DNA from: an uncultured Lachnoclostridium sp. | GTDB taxonomy: Bacteria > Bacillota > Clostridia > Lachnospirales > Lachnospiraceae | DNA length: 64,000 bases | Reading direction: 5' to 3' | NCBI GenBank assembly: GCA_946402335.1 | Contig: CAMIWE010000002.1 | Span: 30,235-94,234 of the forward strand | Shown: in pieces, positions 10,367-18,715 of the stretch | Layout of the letters: each line of letters starts with the position of its first letter | Position numbering within the stretch: the stretch's first letter is position 1 | Notes under the pieces: model-generated | What the model was told of the DNA's origin: nothing | The model's input: only the letters and a program-made list of their open reading frames with translations | Database searches by the model: none | Made by a program: the position numbers and the translations under genes

Positions 10367-11250
10367 AGGAAGAGCAGTTGATGGAAGCAATCGGAAAGAT
10401 CGATGAGAGTATGCTTCGGGAAGTAGAGACAGTACGTAACGGAAGTGGCGGAAATACCGAAAGAACCGGCGTGACCCATACCGGTCATAAGGGGCTTCGC
10501 AGGAAATGGCTGATTCCGGTTGCGGCATGCATGGTCATGATGATCGGAGGAATCGGCGCGTATGCGTCCGGCCTGCTCGGAGGCGGTTCTTTAAAGACCG
10601 GAAAGGGCAATGTCGGCAAATTCAATTCGGACTATGAGTATACCGCTTTAGAGGATATCCGGATTCCGGTTTCGGAGATTAAGGGCGATGTCCGTTCCGT
10701 CACCAAGCAGATGAATCAGGAAGCAGCCAATTTTGATCCGACCTCAAGCCAGATGCCGGGAACGAAACAGAAGCGTTTCGCTACCGTAGAGGAAGCAGTC
10801 GATTATATCGGGTATAAAAAACTGACGGTTCCGGATATCAATGCGGATGTTCTGGAGGTAACCGTTCACACGGACGGAATCGAAAAAGAAGGAACGAAGG
10901 GCAGTACCCCGGAATATGACCTTGCCCATATCACTTTGGAGACCATGTATCGAAGAGGCGAAGTCGTTGTGCAGGAATTCTACTCCCTCAGCACGGAAAA
11001 TGTGGAGGAAGACCAGACGGGCGTACGCGGAATCGTAATGCCGGATTGGACCATTACCCAGGACACGAAGACCGTAAACGGGCGGGTATTCAATATCCTT
11101 AAGACGGAAGGTTTGGATAACGGCAATATCGGAACCGAGGTGTTCTGGCAGCAGGACAAGGTAATCTATACCATTTATTTCATTTATCCGCCGGCCAAGC
11201 AGGATACGGTGGACATGCTGATGAAGGAATGGATGGAAGCGTTCCGATAA
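10363..11250 (+). CDS. Membrane-anchored anti-sigma / DUF4367-like protein
   Basis: Overlaps sigma factor stop; single TM (WLIPVAACMVMMIGGIGAYASG); extracellular C-terminal domain. Confidence 0.7.
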   Translation: MKEEQLMEAIGKIDESMLREVETVRNGSGGNTERTGVTHTGHKGLRRKWLIPVAACMVMMIGGIGAYASGLLGGGSLKTGKGNVGKFNSDYEYTALEDIRIPVSEIKGDVRSVTKQMNQEAANFDPTSSQMPGTKQKRFATVEEAVDYIGYKKLTVPDINADVLEVTVHTDGIEKEGTKGSTPEYDLAHITLETMYRRGEVVVQEFYSLSTENVEEDQTGVRGIVMPDWTITQDTKTVNGRVFNILKTEGLDNGNIGTEVFWQQDKVIYTIYFIYPPAKQDTVDMLMKEWMEAFR

Positions 11251-11305
11251 AAGAAGATACGGGGCAGAAAGTGCTTTCGGAAAGAGAATGGAACAATACA
11301 GAGAA

Positions 11306-11336
11306 AGCGTCGGTACCAATTGTACCGGCGCTTTTT
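11306..11336 (+). terminator. Intrinsic terminator
   Basis: AGCGTCGGTACcaattGTACCGGCGCTTTTT. Confidence 0.8.
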
Positions 11337-11417
11337 GACTGCAAAGATATATAAGCTTAATATGATTAAAGGAATTCCCCTGCGGCCGCTTCTTCGGCGG
11401 CGCGGTATGGTTCCTTG

Positions 11418-12167
11418 TCAGATGTCATAGACATTTCTTAACTCATGACAGATATGATCAAGATCCGGATAGAGCGAGCCTTCGGTAATGCCGAACACAC
11501 GGAGGCTTTCGAGGAAGTATTCCCGCCGCTCGGCCGGGATAATGATCTTATACAGCATATTGTCGTCACAGATATCCTCAAGCCGTCTCAGGGAATTGTG
11601 TACGGTAAAGCATGCCTGCTGGGAATAGAGACGCAGATGGCTGTCGGTGGAATAGCAGGCAAGAATCTTGTCCTCGAGGACCGGATTGTGATGCAGATGC
11701 TTGAACGCGGGAAGAAGCATCTCCTGGGCGGTGTCCGCATCAATCGGATAAATACAGTTTCCGAAGCCTTCCTTCTCGTTCAGAATATTGGGTGCAAGTA
11801 CCCATACGCAGGCATCCATGCCGGGATTCTTACGGTAGGTTTCGGTCGCGAAGAATACGGCAATGAGCGGAGAGCGTGACCAGTCAAGCATACGTGTCGG
11901 CAGGCCGTGATGCTGCATCAGGGCAACCCAGCCGGAATAGTCATGCTTCTCGGGGGGATTCTTCAGAATCTGTTTGCTGCGGATATAGAAGTCATTCGTG
12001 ATGAATCGTTCGATCTCCAGGCGCTTCTCACTGCGCTGGATGGAAGGAACAAGCGTAAGGGAGGAATTCTCCTCGCCGCGGTACCAAAGTCCCTGTTTGT
12101 GTCTTGCTGCGAGTGCTTTCAAAAACTGGAGCAGTTCGTCAATCGTGCTGATATCAATCGTAATCAT
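11418..12167 (-). CDS. FRG domain-containing protein
   Basis: QGLWYRGEENSSLTLVPSIQR and WVALMQHHGLPTRMLDWSRSPLIAVFFA are typical FRG motifs. Confidence 0.85.
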   Translation of the reverse strand: MITIDISTIDELLQFLKALAARHKQGLWYRGEENSSLTLVPSIQRSEKRLEIERFITNDFYIRSKQILKNPPEKHDYSGWVALMQHHGLPTRMLDWSRSPLIAVFFATETYRKNPGMDACVWVLAPNILNEKEGFGNCIYPIDADTAQEMLLPAFKHLHHNPVLEDKILACYSTDSHLRLYSQQACFTVHNSLRRLEDICDDNMLYKIIIPAERREYFLESLRVFGITEGSLYPDLDHICHELRNVYDI

Positions 12168-12264
12168 AAGCCTCTCCTTTCAGACACATTTATTATACGC
12201 TATTTTCCGGGGCAAGTAAAGTATTTCGCCACGGAAAAGGAGAGGCGCGTGCGTCGGGAAAGAC

Positions 12265-12408
12265 GGCACCGAAACTCCGGAAAGCATGAAGAAAGGCAGC
12301 GTTCGGAACCGGCTGTACAGGCATAAAAAACTGCACCGTCCGCAACCGCCCGTACAGGCATGAAAAACTGCACCGTCGAAACCGGCCGTACAAGCATGAA
12401 AAAAGGGA
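12265..12408. repeat. Short tandem repeat, ~37-bp unit, about 3-4 degenerate copies
   Basis: gttcggaaccggctgtacaggcataaaaaactgcacc / gtccgcaaccgcccgtacaggcatgaaaaactgcacc / gtcgaaaccggccgtacaagcatgaaaaaaggga. Confidence 0.75.
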
Positions 12409-12426
12409 CTGACCGAAGCCAGTCCC
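12399..12426 (-). terminator. Intrinsic terminator of the 12446-13876 gene
   Basis: GGGACTG/CAGTCCC stem flanked by A-run/T-run. Confidence 0.75.
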
Positions 12427-12445
12427 TTTTATAATCAGTTTTATA

Positions 12446-13876
12446 TTACTGAGCAGCGGCAACAACCGTGATATGCGGGTTCGGGCCGTTGTACCAGTAG
12501 AGGAATCCCTCAAGGTCGATCACGTCGCCGGCCTTCAGGGCTTCAACAGCCTTGTAAACCTCGGTGTCGGCACCGCGGAGATAGGATTCTACGGTAAAGG
12601 TGTACGGCTTGCCGTCCTTGGAAACCTTGAAGTAAAGGTCATCGCCCTGCTTGCCGGATCCGTCGAATTTGTAGGTGGCGGCAGACTCAACCTTCATGCC
12701 CTTAAAGGAAACATAACGGTTGATGTTCTTAACAAGGGCAGCCTCATCGGCAAGAAGCGTGGTAACGTCAACGGCAGGAGCGATATAGTTTGCGCTGCTG
12801 ACGAACTCGAACGTTGCGCCCTCGGCAACTTCTACTTCGCCGGACCAGGTGGTCTTGAAGCCTTTTACGCGGATTTTGGTTCCGGGGGTAAGCTGCTTGG
12901 CATCCTCCTCGGAGCAAACCATGTTGTAGATGAAGTAAGCACCGTCGGCATCTGCTGCGTATACGGTGATCTTGTTGTCCCACCAGGACTGATGATCCTG
13001 TACATAGCACTCAATCGTTACTTCGTCATCGTCAGCGGCAGCAGCGTACTGTGCATAGGTCATAACGCCGGCAGCCTTATCGGCAACGTTTCCGGTAACA
13101 ACCGCCTTCGTGATATGCGGGTTGGCACCGTTGTACCAGTAAAGGAATCCCTCGAGATCAACGATATCGCCGACCTTCAAAGCTTCTACAGCCTTGTAAA
13201 CATCGGTGTCAGCGCCGCGGAGATAAGACTCTACGGTAAAGGTGTACGGCTTGCCGTCCTTGGAAATCTGAAAGTAAAGGTCGTCGCCCTTTGTACCGGA
13301 ACCATCCCACTTATAGGTGGCAGCGCCGGATACGATAACGTTCTTGAACGCAACCGGAAGGTTCTGGTAGTTGATCAAAGCGCTGGTACCGAGAAGATCG
13401 GTAACGTCCTTAACGGGAGCAATGTAGCTGCCTTCTTCAAACTCGAAAGAAGCGCCTTCTGCAACCTCAATCTCGCCGGACCAGGTAGCTCTGTAACCGG
13501 TAACCTTGATCTTCGTACCGGGAACGAGCTTCTTGGAGTCTTCCTCGGAGCAGGTCAGGTTGTAAAGGAAGTAAGCGCCGTCGCCGTCTGCTGCGTAAAC
13601 GGAGATCTTGTTGTCCCACCAGGACTGATGATCCTGTACGTAGCATTCGATAACAACCTCGGCATCATCGGCAGCTGCGATGTACTCTGCATAGGTCATA
13701 ACGCCCTCGCCTTTTGCATTGATGTCAGCGGGGGTAGGAGTGGGCTCTTCGGTAGGGGTAGCCGTAACGGTAGGTTCCGTCGTCGGAGCCGGGGTAGGGG
13801 TAGGCGTGGACTTCTTTCCGCAGGCAGTAAGCGCGAAAACAAGTACAAGAGCTACCGCAAGCAATAACTTTTTCAT
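12446..13876 (-). CDS. Lipoprotein with two tandem-duplicated OB-fold-like domains
   Basis: Lipobox FALTACGKK; TPTPTP linker; two copies of MTYA(E/Q)Y.AAADD.EV.IECYVQDHQSWWDNKI.VYAAD.DGAYF.YN...PHIT. Confidence 0.8.
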   Translation of the reverse strand: MKKLLLAVALVLVFALTACGKKSTPTPTPAPTTEPTVTATPTEEPTPTPADINAKGEGVMTYAEYIAAADDAEVVIECYVQDHQSWWDNKISVYAADGDGAYFLYNLTCSEEDSKKLVPGTKIKVTGYRATWSGEIEVAEGASFEFEEGSYIAPVKDVTDLLGTSALINYQNLPVAFKNVIVSGAATYKWDGSGTKGDDLYFQISKDGKPYTFTVESYLRGADTDVYKAVEALKVGDIVDLEGFLYWYNGANPHITKAVVTGNVADKAAGVMTYAQYAAAADDDEVTIECYVQDHQSWWDNKITVYAADADGAYFIYNMVCSEEDAKQLTPGTKIRVKGFKTTWSGEVEVAEGATFEFVSSANYIAPAVDVTTLLADEAALVKNINRYVSFKGMKVESAATYKFDGSGKQGDDLYFKVSKDGKPYTFTVESYLRGADTEVYKAVEALKAGDVIDLEGFLYWYNGPNPHITVVAAAQ

Positions 13877-14041
13877 TGTTTTTCTCCTTTCTTCCTGCTC
13901 CGAATCTTGCGGGGTTTTTTGTGCAAGTTGAACAGTCCGGAGCAGTGACGGGATGGGTATCCCGTACTTACAAGTACCATATTATACAAAAATCAACGGA
14001 AAATGCAATAGTCTTATTCCGTACAATTTTCCCGTATTATC

Positions 14042-15634
14042 TTATCCTTTTTTCTCAGATTTCCATCTGCGGATAATGTATATCGCGATCAAGGCAGCCC
14101 AGACAACCGCAAGACTCACGAGCAGAACGGCCGAGGTTTTTGGCAGAGGACCGAAGGATTTGGCTTCCGAAACCGTGATCTGGTCAAGGTGCTTCAGGGC
14201 AGCCGTGTCTTCGTACATCTGTTTTATGAAGGCATCGTCGACGGTTTTTTTGCGGCGGACGGAGCGCGTCACATTTTCCACAAGCTCGCCTGCAGCCTCT
14301 CGGACCGAAGCGGAGCCGGCGAAGACGGGGGTAACGAAGGTATGGTCGATATTGTCAAGGAACAGCTTGGCGGCCTTGATCTTGACGTCATAATGAAGGC
14401 CGTTGTCGGCACCTTCCGCGGCGAGGTATTCCTGATACTCGGCAGAGTTCTGCGCCTTCGTGGTGACCGGAATATAACCCTCGGTCTGCGAATAGGCAAT
14501 CTGCACGTCGTTCGTAAGCATGTACTGCATAAACAGCCACGACGCAAGCACTTCCCCTTCGTCCTCCTTGGTGAAGATGCAGAGCGACGGGCCCTGGGAG
14601 ATCATATACGGATTCGCGGGGTCGTACTGCGGAATCGGACGGACCACCGTCTCAAACTGGACGATGTTTTCGGAATGGATATCCGAGTTGGGTGCATTGC
14701 TTCCCATCCAGGTCGCGCCGGCGGTGGAGTCGATTGCGAAAATACACTGGCCGGCATTTAAGTAGTTGCCCGGGTAGCTCGAAATCTTGAACGTCGAGAA
14801 CGAGCGGGAATTCGCGTGGGGCACGATGGACAGGAGAATCTCCTTTGTGGTGTCGTTGAACAGGAGCACATGTCCTTCCGCATCCGAATACGGCGCGTCC
14901 TTCTGCTTCAGCATCGAGATCATCATATTGTCGGTGGACTTATAGATGAACGGAATCAGCGTCTTCTGGCCGTTTACGACAAATGTGCCGTCCGCGTCCT
15001 GCTTCATCGCAGCCTCGGAAACCTCCCAGACGTAGTCCCAGGTCGGAACGTCGGGAATGTCGTAGCCGAGTTTGGTCACAAGGTCCTTATTAATATAGAG
15101 GGCCTCCGTGGAACGCATGTACGGAAGAGCGTAGCAGCCGTTTCCGATGCGGCACTCATTGTAAAACTTCGGAACGATTTCCTCCTCGGTCGGGCCGTCG
15201 AAGCGGAGCTTGCTTCCGCCGAGCCCGTAGTTCGGGTCCGCGATCAGCGCATCCAGCTGGACGACAACGTTGCTTCCTTTCTGGTAGGTTGCGATGTGGT
15301 CCGGATACGTGATGCACACATTGGGCGTCGTATCGGTGGAAATGTTTGTAATGACATCCTGATAGATTGTTGCGTAGTCAGTGTACGTCTTCAGGTTTAC
15401 GGTAATATTCGGGTACAGTTTCTCGAAATCCTCAATCGCCTTCTTGTAAATGTTTACCTGGGTGATGTTCGTATCATTTTTCGCCCAGAAGGAGATTTCG
15501 TATTTTTTCGAGGTGTCAAATTCCATCGGCACCCGGAACGCAACCCGCTTCCTGCCGCCGTGGCAGCCGCTCAGGCAGAGGGCGAAAAGCACCGTAACGA
15601 GCAGAAGAGAGAGTTTACGAAGGTTATGCTTCAT
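14042..15634 (-). CDS. Extracellular solute-binding protein (carbohydrate ABC transporter), lipobox plus C-terminal TM
   Basis: Lipobox ALCLSGCHG; SBP motif KYEISFWAKNDTN...AIEDFEKLYPNI; operon with ABC permeases; C-terminal helix VLLVSLAVVWAALIAIYIIRRW. Confidence 0.88.
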   Translation of the reverse strand: MKHNLRKLSLLLVTVLFALCLSGCHGGRKRVAFRVPMEFDTSKKYEISFWAKNDTNITQVNIYKKAIEDFEKLYPNITVNLKTYTDYATIYQDVITNISTDTTPNVCITYPDHIATYQKGSNVVVQLDALIADPNYGLGGSKLRFDGPTEEEIVPKFYNECRIGNGCYALPYMRSTEALYINKDLVTKLGYDIPDVPTWDYVWEVSEAAMKQDADGTFVVNGQKTLIPFIYKSTDNMMISMLKQKDAPYSDAEGHVLLFNDTTKEILLSIVPHANSRSFSTFKISSYPGNYLNAGQCIFAIDSTAGATWMGSNAPNSDIHSENIVQFETVVRPIPQYDPANPYMISQGPSLCIFTKEDEGEVLASWLFMQYMLTNDVQIAYSQTEGYIPVTTKAQNSAEYQEYLAAEGADNGLHYDVKIKAAKLFLDNIDHTFVTPVFAGSASVREAAGELVENVTRSVRRKKTVDDAFIKQMYEDTAALKHLDQITVSEAKSFGPLPKTSAVLLVSLAVVWAALIAIYIIRRWKSEKKG

Positions 15635-16524
15635 CCCTTGGTACCTCCTCTCGAAACGCCTTCCATGATCTTGTTCCGGAATATGAGGAACAGGATCACG
15701 AGCGGAACGGAAATGACGACGACGGCAGCCATCATGGCCGGGATGTTGTCACGCCCGAAACCGTTCTGGCGGATTTCCTGGATGCCGTTTGATACTAAGA
15801 AGTAGTTCCTGTCGTCCGTGATGAGACGGGGCCATACGTAGGAGTTCCAGCACTCGATAACCTTTAGGATCGTGATCGTAACGAGCGTGGGTTTCGAGAT
15901 CGGAACCATTACGCGGATCAGGTATTTGAAGTCCGACGTGCCGTCCACTTTGGCTGCCTTATACAGTTCTTCGGGAATCTGCTCGAAATTCTCTTTTAAC
16001 AGGTAGATGTAGAATACCGAAGTAACGGACGGCAGGATCAGTCCGAGGAAGGTGTTGCGCATATTCCAGGACGTGATCGTGACGTAGTTCGTGATGATCA
16101 CGAGCTCGTTCGGGATCATCATCAGGCTTAAGAAGAGGGAGAAAACGAGGTTCTTCCCCGGGAAGTTCATCCGCGCAAAGCCGAAAGCGGCCAGTACGAT
16201 CACAACCATCATTGCCGCGGTCGTGATAACCGTGAACAGGAAGGTGTTTAAGAAGTACCGGGCAAGCGGCACGGCGGTAAATGCAACTTTGTAATTCGAA
16301 AGAGTCGGTGCAAGGGTGTAGAACTTCGGAATCTCCTCCGCATTGTAGGCACCCTGCGTCTTAAACGACGTCAGGATCATCCAGTAGAAGGGAAAGAGCA
16401 CGGCAAGTGCAGCGAGCGCAAGGAATACATACAAAAAGACGTTTCTTACGATGCGCCGTCTGCGGGCCTTGATTTCCATCATTTTGTAGTCCTTCCGGGA
16501 AGGAGCAGCAGTCTGATTCGTCAT
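15631..16524 (-). CDS. Carbohydrate ABC transporter permease (MalG-like)
   Basis: EELYKAAKVDGTSDFKYLIRVMVPISKPTLVTI EAA loop. Confidence 0.9.
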   Translation of the reverse strand: MTNQTAAPSRKDYKMMEIKARRRRIVRNVFLYVFLALAALAVLFPFYWMILTSFKTQGAYNAEEIPKFYTLAPTLSNYKVAFTAVPLARYFLNTFLFTVITTAAMMVVIVLAAFGFARMNFPGKNLVFSLFLSLMMIPNELVIITNYVTITSWNMRNTFLGLILPSVTSVFYIYLLKENFEQIPEELYKAAKVDGTSDFKYLIRVMVPISKPTLVTITILKVIECWNSYVWPRLITDDRNYFLVSNGIQEIRQNGFGRDNIPAMMAAVVVISVPLVILFLIFRNKIMEGVSRGGTKG

Positions 16525-16540
16525 GGTTTTCTCCTCCTTC

Positions 16541-17431
16541 CTAGTAATGAATCTTGTTCCTGCTCACCATCAGGTTGATGCAGGTGATCGTGAAGACAAC
16601 CGCGAACAGAATCAACGCCGCCGCCGAAGCAAAGGACGGGTACCCGCCGGAGTTGCCGTAGAGCATGTCGTAAATGTAGCCGACCATCGTGTTCATGCCG
16701 GCGGAATTCAGGTCTGTTCCGAACAATGCAACCTCATCGCTGTAGGCTTTGAAGGCGCCGATGAAACCGGTGATGACCAGATAGAAGATCATCGGGGAAA
16801 TCATCGGAAGCGTGATCTTATAGAAGATCCGGAACGGTCTCGTACCGTCCACGCGGGCGGCCTTGTAGTAGTCCTCTTTTACGGAGGCAAGGGCGCTCGT
16901 GAGGATCAGAATTTTGAACGGAAGCACGATCCAGACGGTATAGAGGCACATAACGAACATCTTCGCCCAGTAGGGGCCGTCGATGAAATCCACGGTCTTT
17001 CCGCCGAAGAGATGAATCAGCAGGTTTACCATGCCGTCCGTATACTCGGTCTTTTTAAAGAGCACCATGAAAACAAGTCCTACCGCCAGCGTGTTGGTCA
17101 CGTAGGGAAGGAAATAGATGGTCTGAAACGCATTCCGGAGCGGTTTGATCGAGCTGAGCGCAAGGCTTATAAGAAGCGCCAGTCCCGTCGAAACCGGAAC
17201 GGTGATGATTACGATGATAAAGGTGTTCCGAAGTGCCTGCACGAAGTAGGTGTCATGCAGAACATAGCGGAAGTTGTAAAGCCCCGTGCCGTTTGAGGTC
17301 TGCGTTACGAAGCTGTAGCCTTCCTCGAAGGAATAGATGATTACGTCAATCAGAGGGTAGACCATGAAGATTCCGAGAAAGACGATTGCCGGCAGGAGAT
17401 AGAGCCAGCCTTTATAATTCTTCTGTTTCAT
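16541..17431 (-). CDS. Sugar ABC transporter permease (MalF-like)
   Basis: KEDYYKAARVDGTRPFRIFYKITLPMISPM EAA loop. Confidence 0.9.
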   Translation of the reverse strand: MKQKNYKGWLYLLPAIVFLGIFMVYPLIDVIIYSFEEGYSFVTQTSNGTGLYNFRYVLHDTYFVQALRNTFIIVIITVPVSTGLALLISLALSSIKPLRNAFQTIYFLPYVTNTLAVGLVFMVLFKKTEYTDGMVNLLIHLFGGKTVDFIDGPYWAKMFVMCLYTVWIVLPFKILILTSALASVKEDYYKAARVDGTRPFRIFYKITLPMISPMIFYLVITGFIGAFKAYSDEVALFGTDLNSAGMNTMVGYIYDMLYGNSGGYPSFASAAALILFAVVFTITCINLMVSRNKIHY

Positions 17432-17432
17432 G

Positions 17433-18542
17433 TCATGCCTCCGTACCGGTTTCGTTGATGGCCTTTTCGGTTTCGAAGTCGAAGAGATGAACCTTCTTCG
17501 GCTTCAGGTTGAATCGGACGGTTTCGCCGGAGATGCCTTCCACATCTTCGGAAGGAACGATGGCACGGATGGTCGTTCCGAGAAATGCGGGATGCTCCGC
17601 AACAATGCTTGTGTCACGCCCCATAACCTCAATCTTGTTGAGCTTCGCCGTGAGGGCACCGTCTCCTGTCGGAATGAAGCCTTCGGGACGGATGCCGACG
17701 TAAACCTTCTTCGTTTCGCGGCTTTCGATATCGAGAACAGCCTCGTCGCCGATGTAAACTTTGCCGTCCTTCATTTCCCCTTCGAAGACATTGATCGGAG
17801 GCGTTCCGAGGAATTTGGCAACGAACAGGTTGTCCGGGTGATCGTATACTTCCTGGGGCTTGCCGATCTGGTGGATCACGCCTTCCTTCATCACGACGAT
17901 CATATCGCTGATGCTCATGGCCTCTTCCTGGTCATGGGTAACGAAAATGGTCGTGATGCCGGTCTCGTGCTGGATGCGTGACAGTTCCTCACGGGTCTGC
18001 AGACGGAGTCTTGCGTCAAGGTTTGAGAGAGGCTCGTCTAAAAGCAGGACGCTCGGCATCTTGACAAGGGCGCGGGCGATGGCGACACGCTGCTGCTGGC
18101 CGCCGGAGAGTTCGTTGGGTTTCCGTTCCATCAGCATGTCAATCTGCACGAGCTTGGCCGCATTGAGGGCGCGCTCATGCATCTGTTCCTTTGTGAGTTT
18201 ATCCTTGCCACGCAGATTTCCTAAAGGAAATGCGATGTTATCCTCTACGGTCAGATGCGGGTAAAGGGCATAGTTCTGGAATACAAGTCCGACGCCGCGG
18301 TTTTCGGGCGGGACGTCGGTAACGTCGTTGTCCCCGAAGAAAATCCGGCCTTCCGTCGGGGTCTCCAGTCCGCTGATCAGGTTGAGCGTCGTGCTCTTGC
18401 CGCAGCCCGAAGGACCGAGCAGGCCGATCAGTTTTCCGTCCGGAATTTCAAACGTCAGATCGCTTGCCGCGATGACATCCTCTTTAATCTTTTTGTTACG
18501 GTTCGGGAACCGTTTGGTAAGGTGTTCCAATCGAATTTTCAT
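17433..18542 (-). CDS. ABC transporter ATP-binding protein (UgpC/MsmK-type)
   Basis: GPSGCGKSTTLNLISG, LSGGQQQRVAIARAL, LLLDEPLSNLDA; RBS GGGAGG precedes ATG at 18542. Confidence 0.92.
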   Translation of the reverse strand: MKIRLEHLTKRFPNRNKKIKEDVIAASDLTFEIPDGKLIGLLGPSGCGKSTTLNLISGLETPTEGRIFFGDNDVTDVPPENRGVGLVFQNYALYPHLTVEDNIAFPLGNLRGKDKLTKEQMHERALNAAKLVQIDMLMERKPNELSGGQQQRVAIARALVKMPSVLLLDEPLSNLDARLRLQTREELSRIQHETGITTIFVTHDQEEAMSISDMIVVMKEGVIHQIGKPQEVYDHPDNLFVAKFLGTPPINVFEGEMKDGKVYIGDEAVLDIESRETKKVYVGIRPEGFIPTGDGALTAKLNKIEVMGRDTSIVAEHPAFLGTTIRAIVPSEDVEGISGETVRFNLKPKKVHLFDFETEKAINETGTEA

Positions 18543-18608
18543 AGGTGCCTCCCGGGGTGTTTTCAATTAAAAAAATTATACTGTTCCTACCGCTAAAAGT
18601 CAATTTTC

Positions 18609-18637
18609 TTGCGGGAAGGCGCCAAATGTGGTATAAT
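18609..18637 (+). promoter_or_regulatory. Candidate promoter TTGCGG-N17-TATAAT
   Basis: TTGCGG 18609-18614, TATAAT 18632-18637; upstream of 18716 gene. Confidence 0.65.
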
Positions 18638-18715
18638 AACCCATATTTTAAGCAGTTATCGAAATGCATGCGAAAGCTGCGTTTCAGGGGAACAGACAGA
18701 AGCAGGGATGAAAAG

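Noticed and set aside
12473-13867. 464-aa plus-strand ORF opposite the OB-fold lipoprotein gene
   Set aside because: Mirror frame of a real lipoprotein gene with lipobox and internal repeats; no independent signals.
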